From: an uncultured Phascolarctobacterium sp.
GTDB taxonomy: Bacteria > Bacillota > Negativicutes > Acidaminococcales > Acidaminococcaceae
DNA length: 64,000 bases
Assembly (NCBI GenBank): GCA_900551745.1
Contig: URXA01000004.1
Span: forward strand, 1-64,000
Direction of reading: 5' to 3'
The notes under the pieces are model-generated. The model worked only from the letters and a program-made list of their open reading frames with translations. It made no database searches and was not told the origin of the DNA. Every line of letters begins with the position of its first letter. Position 1 is the stretch's first letter. Position numbers and translations under genes: made by a program. Positions 34,167 to 45,600 of this stretch are shown here, in pieces.

Positions 34167-36146
34167 CTAAAAATTATAATTCACACCTACGCGGAAAGTC
34201 CTTCCCATCGTATAATACAAATTATTGTTGCTCGTTCCGCCAACATTGGCAATATCCTTACGATTAAACAAATTATCGACATCAAAGGTAGCCGTCACGT
34301 TTTTGGCAACGTTATAACCAAGATGTAAGTTAGACACTAAAAGCGGCGAAGATATTTCTGTTACAGTAATTTTTTCACTGCTGACGCCGTTTTTAAAACG
34401 ATTGCCCCAATAGCTCAGATTTAAGGCCGCACTAAAATCACGATTCACATAATTTACACCGCCGTTTATCTGATAACGGCCCAAAGTATCTATCCAAGCC
34501 TGACCTTCCTTATACATACGCTGAGGTTTAGCAAACACCGCACCTACATTATAAGTAAAATGTTTATCGACATCCTGTTCATACCGCAGTTCAATACCGG
34601 TATTGCGATATTTGGCAGCATTAGTTTGATAAGACTGATTATCCACCAAATTTTTAACAGCTACTATTTGATCTTTAATGTCTATTCTAAAAGCAGTAAG
34701 ATTTAACCGGCGTCCATTTTCACTATACTTATAACCAATTTCATAATTCCATCCATGTTCTGCTTCCAAATCCGGATTAGGAACAACTACACTGCTGGCA
34801 TAATAAAGATTTCTAAAAGTAGGCATTCTAAACGATTTTCCAACGCTGGCATAAACAGAATTATGTTCATCAAATTTGGTTATAGCCTGTATCTGCGGCA
34901 AAAATTCGTTATAATCACCAGCCTCCGACCTGATTAAATCTTCTCTGGCACTGAAAATAATATTCGTGGCACGGCTCAGTTTTCTATCATACGAACCATA
35001 AACAGAATAATTATTAAGCGCATAAGTACCAAAATGTGCCGGATCCTTTAATATACTGCTGCTGTCGCCAAAGGTTTTAAATTTTTGATTATCGTTTTTG
35101 TAAGTTTCACGTTTAGCGCTGATACCAATCAATCCTGTTGCTTTATCGCTGCGCCAAACTTTTTTCGTATCCAGACCATACTGTTTATGATCACTTTTCT
35201 CCCACTCTACATTCGTCGGATTCACTACATAATAATCAGGATTTTCGATTCGTCTCTGATTATAATAAATTTTAGCATCCCAGCCGTTTTCATCATTGTA
35301 TGCTATCTGTGCATAATGTTCACGGTCATCATACATAAAATGCTGTAAAATATTTTCATTTACATCATTATAATTAGTTGTATATTTCTTTTTATTGAAC
35401 ATATAACTGAATTTAAACCGGTCATCAAATTTATAGTTAAAAGCCAGATGATCTTTTTTACTGTCGCCAAATCCAATATAGTAGGGAACAGCAGTACCAT
35501 TTATTTTTTTAGTGCCTAAACGCTCCGTCATATTGCCAGTAGAACCAAATTCATTTCTGCCGAGAGCCAGGCTTGCTTTACCCATGCCTATGGTGGCAGC
35601 ATAATCACGCTGTCCTTTATTTCCGGCAGCTACACGCAGCGAATTTTTCATCTGATCCTTAGTTATAATGTTAACAACTCCGCCTAATGCCTCGCTGCCG
35701 TAGAGCACTGCCCCCCCACCTTTGACAATTTCAACTCTTTCCACCTCATCAAGGTTGAGCATATCCAAATGATTAACATTGTTAAATGAAGCCGGCACTC
35801 CATTGATCAAAACCAAAGTACCGCCATCAATACCGCGCAAATTGATTTGGCTGCTGCCGGTTATCCAGTTCTGATCATGCGGCCCCATATTAGTAAAATA
35901 AACACCGCCTTTGTACTTCAAGGCATTCGCCACATCGCCGGCACCTGTTTCCTTTAACTGCTCACCTGTATAAATAACCGTGTCAGCAGGTGTGTCTAAA
36001 TTGTTCTTTTCATACCCCAAAGCAGTAACATTGATTCCGTCTAAAACAAATTCTGACAGACTTTCTTCTGCATAAACTGTTCCTGACAAAAAATATGTAC
36101 CCAAAATCACTGCACACATCAAACTTCCTAATTCAAACTTTTTCAC
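34167..36146 (-). CDS. TonB-dependent outer-membrane receptor
   Basis: A protein of 659 residues: signal peptide ending SGTVYA, TonB-box-like segment near INVTALGYE, plug (about 45-165; VLINGVPASF, VERVEIVKGGGAVLYGSEAL), and a 22-strand barrel ending FRVGVNYNF. It takes up a metal chelate or similar nutrient. In the plug, the codons for KGGGA contain a run of seven G (35711-35717), where most receptors have RGPG/RGPS. GTG 36146 follows AAAGGAG by 9 nt. It has its own terminator and a long AT-rich regulatory region upstream. Confidence 0.93.
   Translation of the reverse strand: MKKFELGSLMCAVILGTYFLSGTVYAEESLSEFVLDGINVTALGYEKNNLDTPADTVIYTGEQLKETGAGDVANALKYKGGVYFTNMGPHDQNWITGSSQINLRGIDGGTLVLINGVPASFNNVNHLDMLNLDEVERVEIVKGGGAVLYGSEALGGVVNIITKDQMKNSLRVAAGNKGQRDYAATIGMGKASLALGRNEFGSTGNMTERLGTKKINGTAVPYYIGFGDSKKDHLAFNYKFDDRFKFSYMFNKKKYTTNYNDVNENILQHFMYDDREHYAQIAYNDENGWDAKIYYNQRRIENPDYYVVNPTNVEWEKSDHKQYGLDTKKVWRSDKATGLIGISAKRETYKNDNQKFKTFGDSSSILKDPAHFGTYALNNYSVYGSYDRKLSRATNIIFSAREDLIRSEAGDYNEFLPQIQAITKFDEHNSVYASVGKSFRMPTFRNLYYASSVVVPNPDLEAEHGWNYEIGYKYSENGRRLNLTAFRIDIKDQIVAVKNLVDNQSYQTNAAKYRNTGIELRYEQDVDKHFTYNVGAVFAKPQRMYKEGQAWIDTLGRYQINGGVNYVNRDFSAALNLSYWGNRFKNGVSSEKITVTEISSPLLVSNLHLGYNVAKNVTATFDVDNLFNRKDIANVGGTSNNNLYYTMGRTFRVGVNYNF
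35711..35717 (-). repeat. G7 homopolymer in receptor plug codons
   Basis: Seven C on the plus strand (GGT GGG GGG GCA when coding). A one-base change would truncate the receptor inside the plug domain. Confidence 0.85.
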
Positions 36147-36173
36147 AAAACACAGCTCCTTTATTACTTACTT

Positions 36174-36237
36174 AGATATCATAAATCAATCTATTTATCT
36201 ATATTTATTTATTGATATTTTTTTATTTATGATATCT
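36174..36237 (-). promoter_or_regulatory. Long inverted repeat upstream of the second TonB receptor
   Basis: AGATATCATAAAT (36174-36186) and its exact complement (36225-36237) bracket 38 bp of AT-rich DNA, which itself contains TCAAT/ATTGA arms. It ends 28 bp before the receptor start, so it overlaps the expected promoter. A candidate operator pair. Confidence 0.5.
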
Positions 36238-36357
36238 ATTCCCATTGAGTTTGAATTTTAACATTCATAACTTTACCAGTCAACGTTTTTAGACTTTTTC
36301 AAAAGAAATATATTTCTTCTTTCAATCTTCGAAACCAGCATCATTACTGATTATTTT

Positions 36358-36423
36358 ATACTGCTTATGAGTAGTATAAAATAATTTTACAATTTTTCTA
36401 GCAAAAATACTGTTTATGAGTAG
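36358..36423. repeat. Pair of 17-bp repeats in the 36.2-36.5 kb gap
   Basis: ATACTGCTTATGAGTAG (36358-36374) and ATACTGTTTATGAGTAG (36407-36423) differ at one base and start 49 bp apart. The first is also the core of an inverted repeat (TATTTTATACT ... AGTATAAAATA, about 36353-36383). Probably protein-binding sites; no gene lies in this 350-bp gap. Confidence 0.5.
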
Positions 36424-36433
36424 AATTAAAATC

Positions 36434-36476
36434 ATAAAAAATACCGTACCCTACATTAAATAATGTAAGGTACGGT
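36434..36476 (-). terminator. Terminator after giant fusion gene 1
   Basis: A 16-bp stem with one mismatch (36443-36458 with 36461-36476) followed on the minus strand by ATTTTTTA. Confidence 0.88.
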
Positions 36477-36495
36477 CAAATAAGCGTCTATCAAA

Positions 36496-39400
36496 TCAGA
36501 AACTGTATTCAACAGTCGTATAGTACATGCGCCCTGCCGCAGGATAAGTAGGAGTACTGCACTTATGTGTATATCCAGTACTTCCACTGCTTCCCACAGT
36601 ACCATAATTCATAAGTCTTTGATCATGTCCAGCATCAAAAATATCATTTACACCAGCCGTTAAACGCCAGTTCTTATCAAATTTATACTTCAACCCCAAA
36701 TCCAGCGTTGATAACTGCTGCAGGTAATTTGCCGTGCTGATATCATTATCACCGCTATAATTAATAAGCTGCTTATCAATATAATTATATTCAGCAAACA
36801 CATTCAGCTTATCTCCAGGGAACAGATAATTTAAACGTACATTCCATACCCACTCAGGAGTATAGCTGATAGTAGATTTCATACCATTAAAAATATTACC
36901 CATTTTACCACCGCTGTATTCGGCCTTCTGCCATGTACCGGCAATATTAAGGTCAATACGGTTCCATTTAAATAATGCCCCTATCTCAACACCATGTACC
37001 TCTCCCTCGTCCATAGGAAAATAAGTCATTGGGGCATTAGGTACTAACGGCGCCCACAACGCCATCTGATTTTTACTTTTACGCTGGAACCACGTCAAAA
37101 TGATATCACTGTCAGATTTTAACATTTTTCCCTGCCAATTCAAGCTAAAGTCAAACTGAGTGCCGCTCTCCCATGTTCCGCGGTCTGCAATATCAAAAAA
37201 CGTCCCTGCATTATCATTCGGCATCATATTGGCACCATCGCCAAAGATCTCATAGAAATTAGGATGACGGTTGTAAGTACCCCAGGTAGTTTTGAAACTC
37301 AGGCTGTCTGTAATATTTTTCTGCAGCGCCGCGCCACCCGACCATTTCCAGCTGGCATCAGCATCGCCCAAGGTTTCCATCTCCACCTTATCGGCACGGA
37401 AAATAGGCGTCAATTTAAAATCGCCGTCGCTGTTTAATGTAATTGTATCCTGAAGAGTAAAATGATATTCTCTGTTATTATATTCAGTCAGCAACTTATG
37501 CAAATTACCATCAGCTTTATAATAACCAGTATCCCAAAAACTGCCGTTAGCATCCATTTTCTCATATTGAAAGTTACCATTAAACTCTAACAGATGGTTA
37601 TCACCCATTTTAAGAGCAGCATTAAGATTAGTATCCCATTTCTTGGAATGATATTTACTCCAACGCTCTCCGGCGCCTTCATTATAATAGCGTTCATCAT
37701 CCTTACCTTCTTCATGGGCCTTTTTTAATCTTCCCAAATTTCGATAATCTTTTTTACTGTCGATGTAATTTATACGCCAGCCCCAGTCTAAATTCCCAAC
37801 AGTGTCCTGACGTCCGATCTGAAACTCTTTCTGGTTAATATTCTGCTCTGCATCGTAGTAACCTTTATGCAGATCATCAATGTAGCCTTCATTCCAAGAT
37901 GACCCGCTGCCAATAACGTATCTGTCCAAACTTCTGGGAATACCTTCGTGCATATCCTTCCAGCTGAATTTGGTCATCCAATGTTCATCCTGCCATTTCA
38001 GCATTCCATTATTATTTTGATAATCATTACTGCGTCGATTGATCGTATCAACATACTTATCATTATTATATAAATCTACCCCAAAATCACCCTTCCAGAT
38101 GTCACGCTGATAAGTAGCCAGCAGACTGCCGGTGCCTAAAGGCATATTCAACTGATAATTGCCCGTATAACCACCGTATGATTTCATTCCCTGTGAAACC
38201 ATACCGCTCATCTCAGTCGGTTTTTTAGTAACTATGTTGATTACGCCGCCCAAAGGAGAACCGCTGAAGCGTGCCGGTACATAACCTCTATACACTTCTA
38301 CACGCTCTACGTTATCTACAGGTATTGTTGAAAGGTTTACTCCTGATTCTCCGTTCAGATTCATAAGCACACCGTCAACATAAACATTGACCTGCGCCGC
38401 CGTTGAACCGCGCACTCGTGCCACTGTATAGTGCCCGGTCCCGCTGATACGCTGTACAAACAAACCCGGTACCCGTTCCAACAGTTCTGGTAAATCCTTC
38501 TGTTCTCCCTGAAATTCCTCTGTTTTGATAACAGTTACCTGCCCGGGCGATAATTTCTTCTCCCAGTCCGGACGTGCCGAAGAAACCGTTACCTCCGGCA
38601 ATACAAAACCTTCTTCAATATTACCTTCTGCCAACGTGCCGCCAAAATTTACTTCTTCTGCTGCTTCTTCGCCCGCACTATATACAGCTGCTGAATCCGC
38701 CGCATTATTGCCTCCAATAACTACCGTCGGCGTATGTCCGCTCTTTTTATATACCGTTGTATCCTCAAATTTGCCTGCTGACTCTAAAATCACATCGGCA
38801 TCTGAAGCTATCTCAGCCTGTGACGCAAGCTTCTGTACCGCTCCCTTTTTATTCCTGCCATAAAAGCCGCCCCAGGTCCAATTAGCTCCGCCATTGATGT
38901 TCCATTCACTTCCTACATCACTGCCTGCTGTTTTTACAAAATTAAGGTTTACAGTCCCTGTAGGCGATATTTTTAAATTGCTTCCTACCGTAAACTCTGC
39001 ATACGTATCCGTTCCATTATGCTTGTCCAGTGATCTTTCCCGCCCGCCATAATGCTGTATGACCTGTCCATTGCCGCCATATTCCTGTACTGCTGCTATA
39101 CCGGCGTAAACACTGCCTTTTTCTCCAAGCATTTTGCCAAAATTTAAACCGTACTTGCCTGTCACCGTATCGTAGCCTTTTTGTTTAACACCAAGGTTAT
39201 TACTTAACTTATACTCTGTTTCATCCACATGTCCCAAAAATAAATTTACATACGGTTCCCAAAACAAACCGTTACTATATGTTTTCTGATAGCCATACTG
39301 CGCTCCAATGCCATAGCCCCAGGTACTAAGATCACCGCTTACCCTACCAGTAGCTCCATTTCCCTGATTGGCCTGCAAATTAAAATCATTTTTTAGTTTA

Positions 39401-41624
39401 GCTGCAGTTATACCTACATCCAGATAATGCCCTTTATCTCCTACCCACGTAGTATAAATGCCGATACCCATACTGTCCTGGTCACCGCTGCCTGTTAAAG
39501 TATTGGAATTACCATCAGTTTTATTGACAAAAAAACCTACATAACTTCTTCCGTCCCAATAACCCTTACCCAGCAGTTTGTCATAACCGATGGAATAACC
39601 GTTATAGCTTTGGCTGACACTGCGCCCATACGCAGAAGCATTTTTAAATTTACCGTGATTTGCCTGTATCCACAAATTCTCTTTTTCGTCAGCTTCTCCC
39701 AAATAACCGTCTCTATGTAATTTGGACGTCCTGCTGAACATATTCAAGTAATTTGCCTTCCACAGATTATTACTGATCATAGCGTTATCTGCCGCCGATT
39801 TGCCTGACTCCGCTACCGAACCAGTATCCTGAAAACTATATTCGCTGATATACCAGGCCGTACCTTTTTTATTATTTTCATCTGTCGGATCTGTAAAATA
39901 ATTTTCGTCTTTATCGATTTTTACATCAATTTCATAATCACTGAAAATCCCGTCAGCTATCGTTTTCTGACCTTCTACTTCAAAATTTTCCGCTCCCTCT
40001 AAAATACCCACAACAACAGGCCTGTTGTTACCTTTATTCCAGGCGTCTGCCTCTATCTTGCCAACTCCGGCAATTTCTGTACCAACGCCTGGCACCCAGC
40101 CCAACTGCACATATATTTTATTTGGATCTGTACCGTTTTTATTAACAGCTACAGCATTTCCTATATAAACAGCATCGTTGGTATCATCGGTAATGCCCCA
40201 TATATTATTGGTGATATCAACAGTATTGCTGTCATTATTATTTTTTCTTCCATACAGACCCAGACGAAAAATTGCTCCGTCTGCCAAATTAGCCGTATCT
40301 GCAAATAAGTAGCGATTTAACTTTCGTGATTTATAAGCTATTTCACCATACATATTTTCATAGCTGTCATAAACATAATAACCAGTATATTTTGTCCAAG
40401 GATATCCATCTTGCGGCAGCATATGATTAACTAAAGGATCACTGCCTTTAGTATTGACATAGGCTAAATCAACAACACCTCCTGTTGCCACATCCAAGTC
40501 TTTCACATTAATTGTGGTAGCCTCTCCATATTCTGTCGCATCAGTAGTATTACTAAAGTCAGGATTAATATCAAGTTGACCTGTGCCAGTTACTCCATCT
40601 GCCGGTCCAAGAACAAGATTTCCATTTTTATCAACAGAAAACACCTGATTTATAGTATAGTTACTATCTATAATTCCAGACTTAGTTTCTTCTAATCTAT
40701 CCATTGGACGCCAAACAGTATCTGCTCCAACACTTTGATTATCATATGTATAATAGTTATCTACATCATTATTTACCGAAACCGTAGTAGAGGCAAACTT
40801 CAGTCCATTCAACTCAAGTAATACTTTATTCCCCCTATCGTCATAACCATATATTTGCGGCATATTGCTAAGATAACTACTGTCAATTTCACCAAAACCA
40901 GGTATAGCTTCTTTTAATGCCTCATAAATCGCTCTTTCCAAAGATTCACTATAAAACTTCATCTGGCCGCCAACTCCGCTTTGGATCTTAGTCAACAATG
41001 TCGTTTTTATTCCCTCTGCATCCCAGCTATCGCCAACCCCAGAATCTTGTTTTATTTTTTCGAAATCCAATTTATTTTTTATTGCATCTAATACTTTTTC
41101 ATCTTTCCAATTCACCGATGTCAAAGCATTACTTATTTCCTCCGCATAATCTGGATTTTTCCAATAAGTATCGTTTAAATATGTTGCCATATCTGCAGTC
41201 TTAGTAAACTCACTGACATCTTTTTCACTGCCATCTGATGTACCGATTACAATTTTAGCCAATCCCAATGCTCCAGCCCAATCCTGAGGTTTAGCCCCAT
41301 TGACAGCAGCAGACAAAACAATTTCGTTCCCGCCTTCAATCTTCAAAACTGTCTTTTTAGACCAAACACTCACTTGCGGAGTTACATAATTCGAAGTTTT
41401 AGTAGGAATCAAATCACCTTTTTCATAACTCACGAAAATTTTACTATCATCATATACTGCACCGTGTATTGCATCTTTACTTAAATTATTACCATAAGTT
41501 TCACCATCTGCGATTACATCTGCAGCCCAGCAGATGTCCCCCCCGGATATGCAAACGTACACCCAAGTGATAACGCAATGCCCATTGCTATACTGTTCAT
41601 TGTGTTTTTCCCACTATTCTTCAT
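36496..41624 (-). CDS. Giant autotransporter-TonB receptor fusion 1, phase-OFF by a G7 tract
   Basis: The conserved start ATG 41624 (MKNSGKNT) leads through a signal peptide into seven G (41544-41538), then a stop after 36 codons. One more G, as in fusion 2, would open 1709 residues. Domains in that frame: passenger (about 40-640), autotransporter barrel (about 650-920, ENLWIQ to NWTWGGFYG), linker with PTVVIGG, TonB-box-like LPEVTVSSARPDW, plug (about 1020-1135; NVYVDGVLMNLNG, VERVEVYRGYVPARFSG), then a 22-strand barrel ending TTVEYSF. A GTG at 41562 opens the frame downstream of the tract but lacks a signal peptide and ribosome site. The rest of the frame is intact, so this looks switched off, not decayed. 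Confidence 0.85.
41538..41544 (-). repeat. G7 tract, frame-closing, in fusion 1 signal peptide
   Basis: Seven C on the plus strand at the same codons where fusion 2 has eight. Flanking sequence is nearly identical between the two genes for over 100 bp. Confidence 0.95.
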
Positions 41625-41672
41625 CACCCTATCATCCCTTTCACAATAAATAAAAAACTTAATACTTCTGTC

Positions 41673-41703
41673 ATTATAAACCGTATGACTATCATACGGT
41701 CAA
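41673..41703 (-). promoter_or_regulatory. MerR-type promoter of fusion 1
   Basis: On the minus strand, TTGACC (41703-41698) and TATAAT (41678-41673) are 19 bp apart. The dyad ACCGTATGA-CTA-TCATACGGT (41680-41700) fills the spacer. Overlong spacers with a dyad are the mark of MerR-family control, and a MerR gene starts 103 bp away. Confidence 0.85.
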
Positions 41704-41805
41704 TATTTTTATCTATAATCCTTCTTTCAATCTTATATTTTTCAATATTCTATGCTATAATTTTACTATATTCAGTTAGTATACGATATCATTAGAGGGC
41801 TTAAC

Positions 41806-42636
41806 ATGACAGACAAAACATATTTCACTGCCGGAGAGCTTGCCGAACTATATGGCATACCTAAACAGACAATGTTATATTACGATAAAATGGGTATTTT
41901 ACAGCCGGAATTTATTGCTGATAACGGATACAGACATTACGATGTACCACAATATCTTACACTTGAAATAATAATATTTCTGCGTAAACTCAACATTCCT
42001 ATAAGCCGTATTCAAAAATTTCTTGAGAATAAAAATCCCGCCACATTAAGCGCTCTGCTTGACGAAAAAGAATTGGAATGCCTGGAAATAATTGAACAAA
42101 ACAAAAAAATATGCAGCAGTCTTCAATTATTCAAGCAGCAGCTTAAACGCAATCAACAAATCATTTTGGACCATATCCTGATAGAATATCAACAGGAAAA
42201 ACAATTCTGCGTAACACCAGTCGATAAAAAACAATCCGGACGAAAACGCGTAGAGGTCATTGCACAACACGTCCAAAAGGTTTTCTCCCAATCCTACTTT
42301 AAAGAAAAAAGTGTTGGTTGGATCGTTGCCAAAAATGATTTCTTTAGCGGCAATTATAATAACTCAATGTCATTTTTTTCAGCCGCCAACCCGAAAACAG
42401 AAATAAATATCAACAACTTTACGCGTCCTGCAGGTCTTTATTTAAGTTTGTCATTCCGTGGCACATATTATAATAGAGCCCCTGAAATATCCAAAAAAAT
42501 TCAAAATTTTCTTAGTCGTAACGAACTTCAGGCTATTGGTGATGTTTTTGTGACACCGCTAAATGACCACTGGGTGGCTAACAGCCCGAATGAATATATC
42601 AATAAAATAAGTATGCAAATACAAAAACGGCAGTGA
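41806..42636 (+). CDS. MerR-family transcriptional regulator with effector domain
   Basis: A protein of 276 residues. The N-terminal MerR winged helix reads YFTAGELAELYGIPKQTMLYY then YRHYDVPQYLTLEII, followed by a dimer helix (about 75-125) and a C-terminal region (about 145-275) resembling GyrI-like effector domains (GLYLSLSFRGTYYN). It lacks the Cys ligands of metal MerRs, so it is of the BmrR/BltR small-molecule type. It lies between two giant fusion genes, both with 19-bp-spacer dyad promoters. Its own extended -10 is TGCTATAAT (41754-41761 region), and AGAGGG precedes the ATG. Confidence 0.9.
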   Translation: MTDKTYFTAGELAELYGIPKQTMLYYDKMGILQPEFIADNGYRHYDVPQYLTLEIIIFLRKLNIPISRIQKFLENKNPATLSALLDEKELECLEIIEQNKKICSSLQLFKQQLKRNQQIILDHILIEYQQEKQFCVTPVDKKQSGRKRVEVIAQHVQKVFSQSYFKEKSVGWIVAKNDFFSGNYNNSMSFFSAANPKTEININNFTRPAGLYLSLSFRGTYYNRAPEISKKIQNFLSRNELQAIGDVFVTPLNDHWVANSPNEYINKISMQIQKRQ

Positions 42637-42655
42637 AAACTTTCACTGCCGTTCC
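42626..42655. terminator. Bidirectional terminator between merR and fusion 2
   Basis: AACGGCAGTGAAA pairs with TTTCACTGCCGTT (ending about 42652) and includes the merR stop codon. The minus-strand side carries TTTTTG. Confidence 0.85.
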
Positions 42656-42661
42656 GTATTT

Positions 42662-45600
42662 TTAGAATCTGTACTCCAGGGTCGTATAGTACATACGGCC
42701 TGCATACGGATACATACTTGTATGCGTCATTCCCGTTTTACTGCTTTCTTCCAAAACATCATAGCCACTGTTAAACAAATCGTTTACTCCAGCTGTCAAT
42801 CGCCAATTATTATTAAATTTAAATTTAGCACCTATGTCAATTGTTTTTAACGGCTGCAAATATACTGATTGTGATGCAGTCATATCACCCATACCAGTAA
42901 ATTGTTTTCCAATATAATTATACTCAGCAAATAAGTTTAACTTATCTCCAGGGAACAAATAATCCAGACGTACATTAGCAAGCCATTCAGGAGTATACGA
43001 AATAGTCGGCTTTATCCCTATTGGCTGATTACCTATTTTATTATTAACACCTGAATACTCTGATTTCTGCCAGGTTGCACTAATATTTAAAGATAATCTG
43101 TCCCATTTCATATTATGGCTTAATTCTATACCGTGTATCCATGCATCATCCAACGCCATATAACTGGCTGGAGCATTAGGTGCGATCGGATACCATAAAG
43201 CATACTGGTTTTTCGTTCTGCGCTGAAACCATGTCAATATAGTATCCGTGTCGGCTTTTGCCATATATCCCTGCCAGTTCAAACCAAAATCAAACTGCGT
43301 ACCACGTTCCCATGCGCCTGTACCAGCTGCGCCAAAAATAGCACTTGAACCCTCATTAGGCATAATAGTTGCTCCATCGCCAAACAATTCATAAAAGTTA
43401 GGATGACGGTTATATGTACCCCATGTTGTTTTAAAACTCCAGTGATCATTCAACGACTTTTGTAATCCTACACCCGCAGACCATTGCCATTTCTTATCAT
43501 TATCCCCCATAGTTTCCATATCAACTTTATCAGCACGAACTATCGGCGTCATTTTAAAATCGCCGTCCTGATTCAAAGTGATCGTATCCTGTAAGGTAAA
43601 ATGATACTCTTTAATTTTATACCTGGTAAGATAAGTTCTGCCATAATCTTTACCAGAACCACTGTTCCATTGATCCCATTCATTACCATTGGCATCCATT
43701 GTTTCGTCGCTGTAATCAAAGTTTGCCTCCAGCAAATGCCTGCTGCCCATTTTATATGCGCTGTTTAAGTTAACACCATACTTATTGGATTCATAGCTGG
43801 TCCACCAGCTTCCCGGCTTCCTTGCCGGCTGCCAGTTTATAACACCATTATTGTGATCTTCCTGAGCTTTATAGGCGCCAACCCAAACATAATCTTTGGT
43901 GCTGTTTACATAGTAAGCTTTTATACCGTAATCCAAATTACCGCTTGTGTCCTGCAACCCAACCAAAAACTCTTTCTGTTTTATTCGTTGTTCTTTATCA
44001 TAATACCCAGCGTCATACCATTTTTGAGAACCTTCATACCATGAAGTATCATATTTCCCTTTTAATTGGTCCACCCTATAAGGTAATTGTTCCCATGTGT
44101 CTTTCCACTGGGCCTTCACCATCCATCTCTCATCCTGCCATTTGAGCATCCCATTATTATTCTGATAGCCATTACTGCGACGTTTTAAAACACCATCAAA
44201 TCGGCTATCCGTAATATTTTCAGGCCTTGCCTGAAAATCAAAATCACCAGTCCAGATATCACGCTGGAAGGTAGCCATCAAGCTGCCGCTGCCAAGCGGT
44301 GTCGTAAGCTCATAGTTGCCAGTATAACCGCCATACGACCTTATGCCCTGACTGATACTGCCCCCTACTTTATCCGGTTTTTTTGTCACTATATTGATTA
44401 CGCCACCAAGCGGTGAACCGCTGAAACGGGCAGGAACATACCCTCTGTATACCTCTACACGCTCTACATTATCTATAGGAATAGTTGCAAGATTTACAGC
44501 CGCATCTCCATTAAGGTTCATCAATACGCCATCAACATACACATTGACCTGAGCAGCTGTTGAACCTCTGCTGCGCGCTACCGTATAATGACCTGTTCCG
44601 CTTACGCGTTGTACGAAAAGTCCCGGCACGCGCTCAAGCAGAGTCGGCAAATCCTTCTGCTCTCCTTCAAACTGTTTGGTATGGATAACTGTTACCTGAC
44701 CGGGCGACAATTTCTTTTCCCAATCAGGCCTTTTGGCCTCAACTGTTACTCCCGGCATCACATATCCTTCACTCAGACCACCGGCAACATCACCATCACT
44801 GACATACATTGTCTGTTCGTCACCGTTCTCGTGGTAGACACTTTCCTCACCGGGTTCTCCTACAACTACTGTCGGCTGATTCGCTTTACGGTATACCTCT
44901 ACATTCCTCACACTTTTCACTTCGCCGGCATTACCCGCTTCTAATCCACCATCCCCATTATTGCCATACTCTTGGACGACCACAGCTTTAACATCTGCTT
45001 TTTTGCCGCTTCCATAGAAACCGCCCCACGTCCAGTTTGCTCCTCCGTTTATACTCCACTCGCTGCCTACCTCGCTTCCAGCAGTTTTGACAAAATCAAG
45101 GTTGACCGTTCCTGTAGGCGAAATTTTTACATTTCCTCCTATTTTAAATTCTCCCCACGTATCCTTACCCTTTAATTCCGCCAGTGTTTTACTGTTTACG
45201 TAATAATCGGCTCTCAGACTCCTGTCTCCTGCAAATTCATGCAGCACTGCCGCTCCAATATAAATATTGCCCTTCCCCTCCGCAAAGTTTTTACCAAAAT
45301 CTATACCCAGCTTGCCTGTTGCCGTGTCATATCCCGATTGTCTTACCTTCAGGCCATTGCTCAGCTCATAATCAGTTTCATCAACATGACCTGCAAAAAA
45401 CGCTGCCTGCGGATTATAGAACCAGCCATCCTTTAATTTATTATATTTGCCATACGCCACACCTAACCCGTATGCCCACGTCCCATAATCAGCATCTACC
45501 TTGCCCTGCGTTCCATTAGCCATAGTAGTATACAAGCTGTACTCATCTTTTAATTTGCTGCCGGTCAACGCAAAATCCAAATAGTGGCCTTTCTTTCCCG

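Noticed and set aside
36496..41562. Fusion 1 as an ordinary gene starting at GTG 41562 (MYVCISGG...)
   Set aside because: That frame begins inside the signal-peptide codons of the conserved start, has no ribosome site and no signal peptide. The true start is ATG 41624 in another frame; the G7 tract explains the difference.
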